Source: Proteobacteria bacterium UBA6503
GTDB taxonomy: Bacteria > Pseudomonadota > Alphaproteobacteria > UBA1280 > UBA6503
Direction of reading: 5' to 3'
DNA: 64,000 nucleotides
NCBI GenBank assembly: GCA_002436405.1
Contig: DJLZ01000005.1
Location: forward strand, 124,001 to 188,000
Numbering within the stretch: the first letter of the stretch is position 1; the number at the start of each line of letters is the position of its first letter. Below, in pieces: positions 8,628-16,863 of the stretch. The translations under genes and the position numbers were made by a program. Below the pieces are notes generated by a model. The model searched no databases. It was given only the letters and a program-made list of their open reading frames with translations, and had not been told where the DNA came from.

Positions 8628-9263
8628 TTAGAAGATGTCGATAACGTCTGCCACCATGTAGCCAAGGCCGAACGCGCCGCCAACGGCGAGCGTAAGACCA
8701 ACGCAACGGATGATGAGTGCCAAGCGTTTTTCGGTGATGTGTTCACGCAGGTAGTGGAACAGATAAATCTGTGCACCCCATGCGGCAAACGATCCGAGGC
8801 CAACGCAAACGGCAATCAGCATGGCACTGCCCGTCGACAATCCCGTAAGGTCCATGCTCAGCAGAGCAAAGCCCGCCGTGACCGTAGCCACGTTACTGGG
8901 ATTGATGATGTTCAGGCCAAAACCGATGCCAAGAGCACCAGCGGCATTCATTCGACCACCTTCCTTGGGTTGGAGGCGTGTATTCTTCAGGGTGAAGACA
9001 ATGCCCCAGATGATGGCCATAACCATAAAGGCGTAGTCGATCCAAGGACGCCAGGCGTCAAGGTCGAGTGCCCAAAAGGTCATGCCAATAGCTGGGATAA
9101 GTGAATACAGAATATCCACAAAAGCACTGCCCGCAGCGAGTGTAAGGCCGTTTTTGGGGCCGTACACAAAGGTACGCTGCATAGCCATCAGTTTGGAGGG
9201 TCCGAGCGACGTTACCGTCAGGGCGAAACCCACCAACAACGCCTTCAGAATGAGAAGGATCAT
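8628..9263 (-). CDS. LysE/RhtB-like membrane exporter
   Basis: 211 residues with about six hydrophobic segments. Near the N-terminus it has LGPSKLMAMQRTFVYG, which corresponds to the GP[GD] region of LysE/RhtB amino-acid exporters. NPSNVATVTAGFA near residue 118 corresponds to the NPK/NP motif of the second half. The family exports amino acids or similar small molecules; the substrate here is unknown. Codon use differs from the neighbours: ATC, CTC, CTG, TCC, GGA and CAG are common where nearby genes prefer ATT, CTT/CTA and CAA. This suggests a more recent arrival. A GAGAAAG site precedes the ATG at 9263. Confidence 0.7.
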   Translation of the reverse strand: MILLILKALLVGFALTVTSLGPSKLMAMQRTFVYGPKNGLTLAAGSAFVDILYSLIPAIGMTFWALDLDAWRPWIDYAFMVMAIIWGIVFTLKNTRLQPKEGGRMNAAGALGIGFGLNIINPSNVATVTAGFALLSMDLTGLSTGSAMLIAVCVGLGSFAAWGAQIYLFHYLREHITEKRLALIIRCVGLTLAVGGAFGLGYMVADVIDIF

Positions 9264-9373
9264 TGGCTTTCTCCAGAGATAAGAGGAAAGAAAGGGAAAA
9301 GAAGTTAAAAGTATTCGTACTCAATGATGTATGCACTGTATACAAATGTTTAAAGTGTGTACAGAAAATAAAA

Positions 9374-9398
9374 AAAGCCCCCAGCTGTTGGGGGCTTT
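9374..9398 (-). terminator. Rho-independent terminator of the lipoprotein pair
   Basis: Arms AAAGCCCCCA / TGGGGGCTTT with a five-base loop. Read on the minus strand it ends in a run of T, 18 bases after the stop of the lipoprotein gene at 9416. Confidence 0.85.
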
Positions 9399-9415
9399 AA
9401 ATTTGCTTGAAAAAG

Positions 9416-9925
9416 TTAGTACTGCAACTTCCAAGGTGATTGTGGTGTCACACGGCAGAAAGTTACAAAGTTACGCTTCCACTCGCTATGAATGGTGTTA
9501 TGGCGGCGTAGCATCATAACGTCTTTGCAGTAGCGTTTATCACGCTCGTAAGCGTGGGTATCAATACGCATTTGGTACTGAGTACGGTCTTCGTACCAGC
9601 TAATACGCTCGCCTTCACCGTGGTTGTTCAGGGCGTCTGTAATCTGACGTAGGCTGTAGCCTGAAAGGCGTGGCATACCAGTGCGGTCTGGGCGCTCTTT
9701 AGGGGCAATATCAACTGGAATATCAACAGGGCGTGCTGGGGTTGAGATCATTGGTGTGGCTGTGTAGCCTTCAATCGGGCGAACGGTGCCAGTTTCGTAA
9801 GGCTCGCTTGCGAAGCCTTGCTCGGCACCCATAACTGGGTTGTGATGCGCTGATGGCGCTGTGCCTGAACACCCAGCCAAAATTGCTGGTGCGGTAAGGA
9901 TTAGGGCAAAAAGAGCATGTTTCAT
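9416..9925 (-). CDS. Lipoprotein with a C-terminal Cys/Trp module, unknown function
   Basis: 169 residues. Residues 1-18 form a lipoprotein signal ending in the lipobox LAGC (Cys19), so it should be anchored in the envelope. A Pro/Thr-rich stretch (about 25-85) leads to a C-terminal module with Cys133, Trp149, Cys157 and Trp165. The next gene upstream has the same four residues at exactly the same spacings (16, 8, 8), so the two are diverged paralogues. The ending (YCKD to FCRV to PWKL) recalls the C-terminus of 17-kDa surface antigens (RT0821/Lpp0805 type), where two cysteines flank a short beta region. That link is a guess. The function is unknown. Confidence 0.75.
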   Translation of the reverse strand: MKHALFALILTAPAILAGCSGTAPSAHHNPVMGAEQGFASEPYETGTVRPIEGYTATPMISTPARPVDIPVDIAPKERPDRTGMPRLSGYSLRQITDALNNHGEGERISWYEDRTQYQMRIDTHAYERDKRYCKDVMMLRRHNTIHSEWKRNFVTFCRVTPQSPWKLQY

Positions 9926-9959
9926 AGCGATGGTGAATCCCAGTTTTTATTTTTAATTT

Positions 9960-10463
9960 CTATAGTTTAGCGGGCGTAAAGCCTTTTGGCAACCACAGGC
10001 GGTAATCTGGGTTATAGCAAAAGCTTTCGGCCATTTTGCGCCAAGGTAGGGCGCTCTTGTAAACTTTAACGTTGAAGGTTGCCTTGCGGCATGCAGTTGA
10101 ACCTTCAGCCGGGATAACGATTTTCTCGTTCAGGGCAAGGTCGTAGATGTAATCGCCCATCACCCATGAAGATGATGTGTGGCCTGGGGCTTCAGCGATG
10201 TACCAGCTCATGCGTTGTAGGGCAGGGGCAATGTAAACAACCTCAGGGTTGGCTTTAAACTCTTTTTCAGTTTTAAGAGGGCGCACACACTCGGGGATTT
10301 GACGCATACGGCCGTAGCAGTTCTCTTGGTTGATGCCTGTTTGTGATGGCACTGGCTGGTAGTTCGCATCGTTAAATACGCCTTGGTTACAGCCTGTAGC
10401 CATAAACATTGCAGCCGTTAGAAGCAGGAGGTTCATAAGCATCATTGCGTTGTGTCGGTACAT
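9960..10463 (-). CDS. Lipoprotein paralogous to its downstream neighbour
   Basis: 167 residues with a lipoprotein signal ending MATGC (Cys25). MMLMNLLLL at residue 7 offers an alternative start. There is a Cys pair at 49 and 59, then a C-terminal module with Cys125, Trp141, Cys149 and Trp157, matching the spacing in the 9416-9925 protein. The central part (from VVYIAPALQRMSWYIAEA) is different, so only the ends are shared. The gap between the two genes is 34 bases, suggesting one operon ending at the 9374-9398 terminator. The function is unknown. Confidence 0.72.
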   Translation of the reverse strand: MYRHNAMMLMNLLLLTAAMFMATGCNQGVFNDANYQPVPSQTGINQENCYGRMRQIPECVRPLKTEKEFKANPEVVYIAPALQRMSWYIAEAPGHTSSSWVMGDYIYDLALNEKIVIPAEGSTACRKATFNVKVYKSALPWRKMAESFCYNPDYRLWLPKGFTPAKL

Positions 10464-10656
10464 GGTAAAAGCCTTATATTAATGAGTTGCTATGGTTTTA
10501 AAGGAAAATGGCAAAAGATGCTACTAAAGAAATGATTTTAAGCCTCATGTGGGCGCTGTGTAGGCCCAGTGTATTCTCGGGCTATTCTGTAAATAAAACG
10601 TACATAACCGCACGATTATTGTTGATTTTGCGGCTGTGTTGATTAAGTTTAATGCC

Positions 10657-11595
10657 ATGACACAAGCGATTAAAGTAAACATTGTTGAAGGCGCGGCTTC
10701 AGAGCCGCTTCCCCTTAAAACCCGTAAGCCTGATTGGCTGCGTGTACGTGCACCTGTTTCGCAAGGTTACCAAGACCTTAAAAAACAAGTGAAAGAGCGT
10801 GGTTTGCACACCGTGTGTGAAGAAGCTGCATGCCCTAACATTGGCGACTGCTGGGCCAGTGGCCACCTTACCGTGATGATTTTGGGGGATATTTGCACCC
10901 GTGCTTGCCGCTTTTGTAATATTAAAACAGGCCGCCCACAGCCGATTAACCCTAAGGAACCGAAAGAACTTGCCGATATGGCTGCCAACCTTGGCCTAAA
11001 GCATATGGTGCTGACTTCGGTTGACCGTGACGACCTTGCCGATGGCGGCGCACAACACTGGGTTGATTGTATCAACGCTGTGAAGAAAACCGCGCCTGAT
11101 ACCACGATTGAAATTTTGACACCTGACTTCCGCCGTACTGAGGCGTCGATTGACTTGGTGGCAGATGCGCGCCCTGACGTGTTTAACCACAACCTTGAAA
11201 CTGTGCCGCGTTTGTACCGCGAAATTCGCCCGAGTGCCCGTTACTTTGGCTCACTTCGTTTGCTACAACGTGTGAAGGAACGTCACCCTGACACCTTTAC
11301 AAAGTCAGGCATCATGGTTGGCTTGGGTGAAACATACTCTGAAGTGCTGCAAGTGATGGACGACATGCGTGCCGCAGGCGTTGACTTTATTACTATTGGT
11401 CAATACCTACGCCCGAGCGAAAAGCATGCCCCAGTCAAAGAGTTTATTACCCCTGAAGTTTTTGCTGACTACGAGCGTATTGCCAAAATTAAAGGCTTCC
11501 TGATGGTGTCATCAACACCGTTAACACGTTCGTCATACCATGCGGATGCATTCTTTGCTGAGCTTGTTGAAAAGCGTAAAGAAGGCCTCGTATAG
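10657..11595 (+). CDS. lipA: Lipoyl synthase
   Basis: Radical SAM enzyme that inserts two sulfurs into octanoyl chains on lipoyl domains such as the one in PdhC. The protein has 312 residues from the ATG at 10657; an in-frame GTG at 10636 would add seven residues and has no better ribosome site. The auxiliary cluster cysteines are in CEEAACPNIGDCW near residue 55 and the radical SAM motif is CTRACRFC near residue 81. The C-terminal RSSYHADAFF carries the conserved serine that binds the auxiliary cluster. In alphaproteobacteria lipA normally follows lpd directly. Here about 3.8 kb of other genes intervene. Confidence 0.96.
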   Translation: MTQAIKVNIVEGAASEPLPLKTRKPDWLRVRAPVSQGYQDLKKQVKERGLHTVCEEAACPNIGDCWASGHLTVMILGDICTRACRFCNIKTGRPQPINPKEPKELADMAANLGLKHMVLTSVDRDDLADGGAQHWVDCINAVKKTAPDTTIEILTPDFRRTEASIDLVADARPDVFNHNLETVPRLYREIRPSARYFGSLRLLQRVKERHPDTFTKSGIMVGLGETYSEVLQVMDDMRAAGVDFITIGQYLRPSEKHAPVKEFITPEVFADYERIAKIKGFLMVSSTPLTRSSYHADAFFAELVEKRKEGLV

Positions 11596-11622
11596 TTCTG
11601 GTATAGCTTATTAAACTGCATT

Positions 11623-11653
11623 AAAAAAGCCTCTCAACTGAGAGGCTTTTTTT
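11623..11653. terminator. Bidirectional rho-independent terminator
   Basis: Arms AAAAGCCTCTC / GAGAGGCTTTT around AACT, with A run on one side and T run on the other. It lies between the convergent lipA and MFS genes. Confidence 0.85.
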
Positions 11654-11669
11654 GTTATTTCTTAGTTTG

Positions 11670-12929
11670 TTATTTCTTGGCACCCTTAGGCGGCTTTGCA
11701 ATCCATGCAAGGAATGATGCAAACAGGGTGTAGCCAATGGCGTAGGTGGCAATTTGGTCAGCTGTGGTGCCGCGTTCAAATAGGTAACCTACAAGCGGTG
11801 GTGAAAGGGCTGTTGAAAATACAGCCAGTGCCATAATCATACTCTTAATGGCGCCTAGGTGTTTACGGCCGTAAACCTCAACCCACATTGAGGTTGAAAT
11901 GGTACCGCTAATACCAATGCTAAGGCCCATAAGGCCCATGTAGGCGTATACCAGGTACTCCGAGTCATTGAGCAGCAAACAGCTAATACCAAGCGCCATA
12001 GGCAGGGTGCTAATGGGCAAAAGCTTTGTGCCTGTAAGTTTATCAACCACAGGGCCAATACAAAGCGAGCCAATGGTACGCACCAAACCAAAAGCCAAAA
12101 AGCCCGAGGCCATCAAGGTGATTGACCAGCCTTGGCCTTCAGCCATGGCAACCTGCTGGAAAAACAAACCCGTTACAATAAAGGCTGGGCCTACAGCGTG
12201 AAGCAAAATCATCCAAAAGTAGGGGTGGGTCAGCAGCTGTTTACGGCTCCAGTTTAGCTCTTCTGTATCAGGCAGGTGGCCAACTGTTGTGGCTGCTTTT
12301 TGCTGCACAGGGCTTGGTTCTTCATCATCTTGAATGGGTTGGGTAAAGCGTTCGTCCTTTTTAAGCATAAACAGGTTCATAGGTAGGCATACCAATAGGC
12401 ATGACGCCCCAAGTACCATCATGCCTGAGCGCCAGCCAATGGTGGCAATAATAAAGGCAACGATTGTTGGTAGAATACCCTCAGCCACTGAAATACCTAG
12501 GCTTTTAAGGCTAATGGCCTTACCGCGGTTATCCGTAAAGTAGCGGGCAACGGCTGTGCTTGCGGTTTGAATCATCAAGCCTTGGCCAAAGTGGCGCAGT
12601 AAGAACATAGCCACCAGCATCACAGCCAGTGTTTGGGCTGATGCCATTAGGAATGCTGAAAGCCCCAAAACAAGGGCCACAAGGCCACCAAAAATACGTA
12701 GGTTCCACTTATCTACAAACGAGCCTGTGTACAAAATAAGGCCCGCACTCATTAAGCTAGCGATACCGTAATAGGTCCCAGACTCGGCAGGGGTCATGCC
12801 AAAGGCTGTTTCAAGGTTAGGGATGAATAGTGAAAATAGGAACGTTTGCCCCAAGCTTGAAAAGAAGAAGTACGCCATACCGTATGAAATGTAGCGTGGG
12901 TATTGCTTTAATAGGCCAATGTAGCTCAT
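11670..12929 (-). CDS. Major facilitator superfamily transporter
   Basis: 419 residues with about twelve membrane segments and a charged central loop at about 195-235 (KKDERFTQPIQDDEEPS and on). FVDKWNLRIFGG near residue 71 corresponds to the MFS loop 2-3 signature, and VDKLTG near residue 313 to its second-half counterpart. The substrate is unknown; the layout resembles OFA/monocarboxylate-type carriers. It is the last gene of a minus-strand unit with the exported coiled-coil protein (42-base gap) and pncC. Confidence 0.8.
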   Translation of the reverse strand: MSYIGLLKQYPRYISYGMAYFFFSSLGQTFLFSLFIPNLETAFGMTPAESGTYYGIASLMSAGLILYTGSFVDKWNLRIFGGLVALVLGLSAFLMASAQTLAVMLVAMFLLRHFGQGLMIQTASTAVARYFTDNRGKAISLKSLGISVAEGILPTIVAFIIATIGWRSGMMVLGASCLLVCLPMNLFMLKKDERFTQPIQDDEEPSPVQQKAATTVGHLPDTEELNWSRKQLLTHPYFWMILLHAVGPAFIVTGLFFQQVAMAEGQGWSITLMASGFLAFGLVRTIGSLCIGPVVDKLTGTKLLPISTLPMALGISCLLLNDSEYLVYAYMGLMGLSIGISGTISTSMWVEVYGRKHLGAIKSMIMALAVFSTALSPPLVGYLFERGTTADQIATYAIGYTLFASFLAWIAKPPKGAKK

Positions 12930-12971
12930 GACTGAGACTTTCTGTGTTTATTAATTATTGATGTGGTTGGC

Positions 12972-14186
12972 TTATTTAGCCTTTTTGTCAGCGTCGTCTT
13001 TTTTAGGGGCTTCGGCATCTTTGGTTTTTTCAGCCTTAGCTTTTTCTGCTTTTGCCTTTTCAGCCTCAATGGCTTTTTTGCCAGCTTCTTCAGCTTTTTC
13101 AATAAAGGCTTCAAGGTCTTTTGGTAGGTCTGGCAGGTCTTCTTCTGATGTGACAACTTGCTCTACACCGAACCACTGTAGTTGGGTTTTAATGGCAAGG
13201 CTTAGTTGGCTTAGGTCTTGGTAAACTTCTGATAGCCAGTTTGATGGGTCTTCTTCCATCGAGTTATTGCGTAGGTCACGTAGTGCGCCTTCAATATCAA
13301 GCTCAAGCAGTTGAATACGGTTAATCAGCTGCTGCATAGACGGGCGCATTTCATCACTAAAGGCTGAAAGTTTAGGGTCCATGGCTGTAAGTTCATTCAT
13401 TTGGCCCGCAGCGTATAGGTATTCACTGCGTAGTTTTGCTAAGAGCACAGGCACATGGCGTTTTTCAGCCTGTACGTCTTCATAAATCATGAGTGTGCGT
13501 GCAAGGTAGTGCATCGACTTTTTAAGCTTTAGTTTCACAAACTCTTCAAGGTTTGATTTTGTCGGCGGGGTCAGAAGCTCGTCAAGTTGCAGCTGGCGGC
13601 CTTCAACGCTAAGCACAATGCCCATATCTTGCTTGATGAGTGACGCCGTGCGGTCAGACTCGTACAGGTAAAGGTCTTTCCCTTTTTGTTGGCGCTTTAG
13701 CTTGCGTTCGTTCTTGATGGTGTAGGTTACATCGTCTGACATTGACTCTAGCAACTCGCCCGAAATACGCTGGCGCATGTCCAGTAGCTCTGGCAGTTGT
13801 TCATCAAGCTCAAGCTGTAGGGCTAGGGTGGTGTCGTTGGGTTTCTTTTCACTTTCGGCAAAGCCTGCGGCCATAACGTCAGCAAGGGCGTTCTTTGCTT
13901 CTTCGTAGCACGCCTGACGGTATTCACGGGTTTGCTTTAAAAGTGCCTGAATGTCTTTTTGCTGCTTTTTAAGGTCAGCCACGGGCATGGTTTGGATCTG
14001 CACAATTTGCTGCACATTAATAAGGTCGCAGCGGTCAACGTTATGCTGAAACTTTGCACGCATGGTGGCGTAGTCTTCTTGGTTTTGGGCAAGGGCAGGG
14101 GTGGCTGTAAGCGTAGCCGCCAAAATGCCGGCCACAATGTTGGCCGTAATTACAGGTGTTTTAAGACGTGTGTTGAATTGTTTCAT
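12972..14186 (-). CDS. Exported coiled-coil protein of unknown function
   Basis: 404 residues from the ATG at 14186 (MKQFNTRL). A start seven codons earlier would overlap pncC. Residues 1-34 form a Sec signal ending ATPALAQ. The mature chain is almost entirely helical and charged, with heptad-like stretches, and has two cysteines close to the N-terminus (in DRCDL and RQACYEE). The last 45 residues are a low-complexity Lys/Ala/Glu repeat (units like EKAKA). The protein is presumably periplasmic. I do not recognise a family. It lies seven bases after pncC and is likely co-expressed with it and the MFS gene. Confidence 0.72.
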   Translation of the reverse strand: MKQFNTRLKTPVITANIVAGILAATLTATPALAQNQEDYATMRAKFQHNVDRCDLINVQQIVQIQTMPVADLKKQQKDIQALLKQTREYRQACYEEAKNALADVMAAGFAESEKKPNDTTLALQLELDEQLPELLDMRQRISGELLESMSDDVTYTIKNERKLKRQQKGKDLYLYESDRTASLIKQDMGIVLSVEGRQLQLDELLTPPTKSNLEEFVKLKLKKSMHYLARTLMIYEDVQAEKRHVPVLLAKLRSEYLYAAGQMNELTAMDPKLSAFSDEMRPSMQQLINRIQLLELDIEGALRDLRNNSMEEDPSNWLSEVYQDLSQLSLAIKTQLQWFGVEQVVTSEEDLPDLPKDLEAFIEKAEEAGKKAIEAEKAKAEKAKAEKTKDAEAPKKDDADKKAK

Positions 14187-14193
14187 GTATAAA

Positions 14194-14700
14194 CTACAGA
14201 GCCTCAAGCCTATTTTTTAACAAAACCAGCGCATGCATGGTCGCCTGTAAGCGAACTTCAGTGCGGTTGCCCTTAAATACTTTTGTATCAGTCTGAGCAG
14301 TTTTATCACCTTTTAAGAATGTTGCAAACTCTACATGACCCACAGGCTTGCTAGAGGTTGCGCCCCCTGGGCCTGCAATGCCCGAAATACTAACAGCCAA
14401 AGTGGCCGTGCTGTTTTTAATAGCCCCCTCAGCCATGGCGGCAGCTACTTGCGGTGATACTGCCCCATGGGTGTGCAAATCTTCAGCGGTCACGCCAAGT
14501 ATTTGCTGCTTAATATCGTTCGCATAAGCCACAACGCCGCCCCACATGGCGCTGCTAGAACCTGCTGGCGTTGTCAGCGCAGCGGCAACCATACCGCCAG
14601 TACATGATTCGGCCGTCATCAGTTTAACGCCAGCTTTTGTTGCAAGCTCAAGCACGGTACGGGGCAGGTCGGGTGTATGGTTAGGGGTGTTATTTGTCAT
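14194..14700 (-). CDS. pncC: Nicotinamide-nucleotide amidohydrolase (CinA C-terminal type)
   Basis: 168 residues, the stand-alone CinA C-terminal domain. It deamidates NMN to NaMN in NAD recycling. The family signature TAESCTGGMVAAALT lies near residue 29, followed by GGVVAYANDIK and the Ser/Gly-rich SISGIAGPGGATSSKPVG near residue 103. A cinA-type gene in this position, between lipA and dusB, is normal for alphaproteobacteria. It starts at ATG 14700, 87 bases from the divergent CcsA-like gene. It lacks the N-terminal COG1058 domain of full-length CinA. Confidence 0.92.
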   Translation of the reverse strand: MTNNTPNHTPDLPRTVLELATKAGVKLMTAESCTGGMVAAALTTPAGSSSAMWGGVVAYANDIKQQILGVTAEDLHTHGAVSPQVAAAMAEGAIKNSTATLAVSISGIAGPGGATSSKPVGHVEFATFLKGDKTAQTDTKVFKGNRTEVRLQATMHALVLLKNRLEAL

Positions 14701-14787
14701 TTTACGGGGCAGGGCCTTAAAACTATTCTTTTTTTAGGGTATTCCATGTATGGTACTCAGGTTAACCAACAATAGAAATACTTACTA

Positions 14788-15564
14788 ATGGTTTTTTACA
14801 TTCCAGTTGCCCTTATCGTACTACAAATTGCCCTTGCTGTCTTGAGTTGGGTAAAGCCTAGCCGTGTAAGCCAGGCTGTTTTGGCAACGCTAAGTGCCTG
14901 TGGGTGTTTTTACCTTACTGGTTTTGTGCTGCAAACCCCTTGGCTATTTACGTGGCAAGTGGTGCTGTGGTTGGCCTTGGGCGGTGTACAGCTAAGCTTT
15001 GTGCTGTTCAGCCTATTTGGTGGTAATAACCTTTGGAAAATTAGCACCGTTGCCCAACCTCTTATTGTGCCGTTTATGGCGCTGGCGCTGATTGGTGCAA
15101 CCAAAGGCGTAGACGCAGGTATGATGGTTGAAGGCCTTTGGCTGCAAAGCCATGTGGTAAGCGCCATTGTAGCGAACGGTATTTTGGCCATGGCAGGGGT
15201 GTTTGCCTTTGCAATTATGACCCGCCAAGCTTACCTCAAAGCCCGTGCAACCTCAGAGTTTGTTGAAAAGCTTCCACCGCTTGAAGTGCTTGAAAAAGCA
15301 CAAACGGCGGCCCTTTATATTGGCGCGGTATTTTTGGCAGTGGCTGTGGTGGCTGGTGCCGCTGCAACCCACGAGGCTTACGGCCAATGGATTGTGGCTG
15401 GCTGGAAGAACTTTGCCACCTTGATGATGCTGGCACTTGTGGTGCTGCTTATTATCGGCAAACAGGTGTGCGGGGTGCGTGGCCGCCATGGTGCACAGGT
15501 GATGATGGCAATTTATTTTTTAATGTTGGTAACGCTTCTGTTCACGACTGTTGTGAAATTCTAG
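14788..15564 (+). CDS. CcsA/HemX-like inner-membrane protein
   Basis: 258 residues with about eight membrane segments. The second half reads like the CcsA/YpjD (HemX) family: SHVVSAIVANGILAMAGVF near residue 115, a positively charged loop followed by LPPLEVLEKAQ near residue 167, and GVRGRHGAQ near residue 231. The family moves or handles haem for cytochrome c assembly. The tryptophan-rich WWD haem motif of true CcsA is not present; only GQWIVAGWKN remains at that place. It may therefore be a YpjD-like relative with another role. A ResB gene lies 2.4 kb downstream in the same direction. Confidence 0.7.
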   Translation: MVFYIPVALIVLQIALAVLSWVKPSRVSQAVLATLSACGCFYLTGFVLQTPWLFTWQVVLWLALGGVQLSFVLFSLFGGNNLWKISTVAQPLIVPFMALALIGATKGVDAGMMVEGLWLQSHVVSAIVANGILAMAGVFAFAIMTRQAYLKARATSEFVEKLPPLEVLEKAQTAALYIGAVFLAVAVVAGAAATHEAYGQWIVAGWKNFATLMMLALVVLLIIGKQVCGVRGRHGAQVMMAIYFLMLVTLLFTTVVKF

Positions 15565-15620
15565 ATTTTTCAGATACTTATAATCATTTTATCCTTGCCT
15601 AAATTTTAGGCAGATTAGGG

Positions 15621-15649
15621 TTGCATAACCGCGTTTGGTGTACTAATAT
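15621..15649 (+). promoter_or_regulatory. Predicted sigma-70-type promoter of dusB
   Basis: TTGCAT at 15621 and TAATAT at 15644 with a 17-base spacer, about 42 bases before the dusB start. It is judged by match to consensus only. Confidence 0.5.
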
Positions 15650-15691
15650 GCCCGTCATCGAAACAGCGTAACCCACAAGGAAACCCCTGCA

Positions 15692-16774
15692 ATGACTGCA
15701 CCCATCAAGGTTGGAAATATTGAGCTTGATAACCCAGTGCTTTTGGCGCCAATGTCAGGTATTACCGACATGCCATTCCGTTTATTGTCAAAGCGTTACG
15801 GTGCAGGGTACGTTGTATCTGAGATGATTGCCTCTGAAGCACTTGTTCGTGAGTGTGATATTGCCAAACAAAAAGCCACTTTTGATCCTCGTCAGGGGAC
15901 TGTTGTTGTGCAAATTGCTGGCTGTGACCCTAAAAAGATGGCTGTGGCTGCCCAAGTGAACGAGGCTGCCGGTGCCCAAATTATTGATATCAACATGGGT
16001 TGCCCTGCAAAGCGCGTGGTAAACGGCATGGCGGGTTCAGCGCTCCTGAAAGACGAAGAGCTTGTTCAAGCGATTTTGGAAGAAGTTGTCGCGGCGGTAA
16101 AAATCCCCGTTACGCTGAAAACACGTATGGGCTGGTCGCACGACAACCTAAATGGCCCTAAAGTTGGCAAAATTGCAGAGCGTGCAGGCATCAAGATGCT
16201 ACAAATCCACGGCCGTACCCGTAACCAAATGTACAAAGGTAACGCTGACTGGGCCTTTGTGAAGAACTTTAAAGACCAAGTTGATATTCCCGTGATTGTA
16301 AACGGTGACATTATCACCCTTGAAGATGCTGTGATGGCGCAAAAGCTTTCAGGCGCTGATGGCGTGATGATTGGCCGTGCTGCCCAAGGCCGTCCTTGGT
16401 TCCTTGGTCAGGTGGCGCACTACCTTAAAACAGGCGAAATTTTGCCCGACCCAGCTGTGGAAGACCAATACAGTGTGGCCCGTGAACACTACGAACTTGC
16501 AATGGATCTTTACGGCTCAGACCGTGGCGTACGCCTTATGCGTAAGCACATGGCTTGGTACACTAAAGGTTTCCGTGGTGGTGCAGCTTACCGCCAGCAA
16601 CTTAACCAAGCTGAATGCCCGAAAAAGGTACTAGACCTTACCGAGGCATTTTACGAAGAAGCCATGAAATCAGGCGATATGGGCTTTAACCCGCACCTAT
16701 CGTTAAAGAGTTCAAACCCACGTGCGAACGGTGTTCAAACGTGTGGCAGCGTTGAAGGTGAGGCGGCAGCTTAA
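15692..16774 (+). CDS. dusB: tRNA-dihydrouridine synthase B
   Basis: FMN enzyme that reduces uridine to dihydrouridine in the D-loop of tRNA. The protein has 360 residues. Signatures are LLAPMSGITDMPFR near residue 17, NMGCPAKRVV near residue 99 (with the catalytic cysteine), HGRTRNQMYKGNADW near residue 175 and MIGRAAQGRPW near residue 226. It starts at ATG 15692 with AAGGAAA upstream. In alphaproteobacteria dusB normally heads the ntrB-ntrC-ntrY-ntrX group, and here the NtrC-like gene follows after 89 bases. Confidence 0.96.
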   Translation: MTAPIKVGNIELDNPVLLAPMSGITDMPFRLLSKRYGAGYVVSEMIASEALVRECDIAKQKATFDPRQGTVVVQIAGCDPKKMAVAAQVNEAAGAQIIDINMGCPAKRVVNGMAGSALLKDEELVQAILEEVVAAVKIPVTLKTRMGWSHDNLNGPKVGKIAERAGIKMLQIHGRTRNQMYKGNADWAFVKNFKDQVDIPVIVNGDIITLEDAVMAQKLSGADGVMIGRAAQGRPWFLGQVAHYLKTGEILPDPAVEDQYSVAREHYELAMDLYGSDRGVRLMRKHMAWYTKGFRGGAAYRQQLNQAECPKKVLDLTEAFYEEAMKSGDMGFNPHLSLKSSNPRANGVQTCGSVEGEAAA

Positions 16775-16863
16775 TTTGCCATTGAACTAAGCCTACCTAA
16801 AACCACCAATAATAAGACTTAACAAAGCGTAAGCTTTAATAAAGAAAATACAAAGGAGCAACA

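Noticed and set aside
12926..13156. Lys/Leu-rich minus-strand frame
   Set aside because: Frame shadow of the low-complexity tail of the exported coiled-coil gene.
16775..16863. Frameshifted receiver domain for the NtrC-like gene
   Set aside because: The 89-base gap is too short and shows no receiver motifs in any frame; the domain is simply absent.
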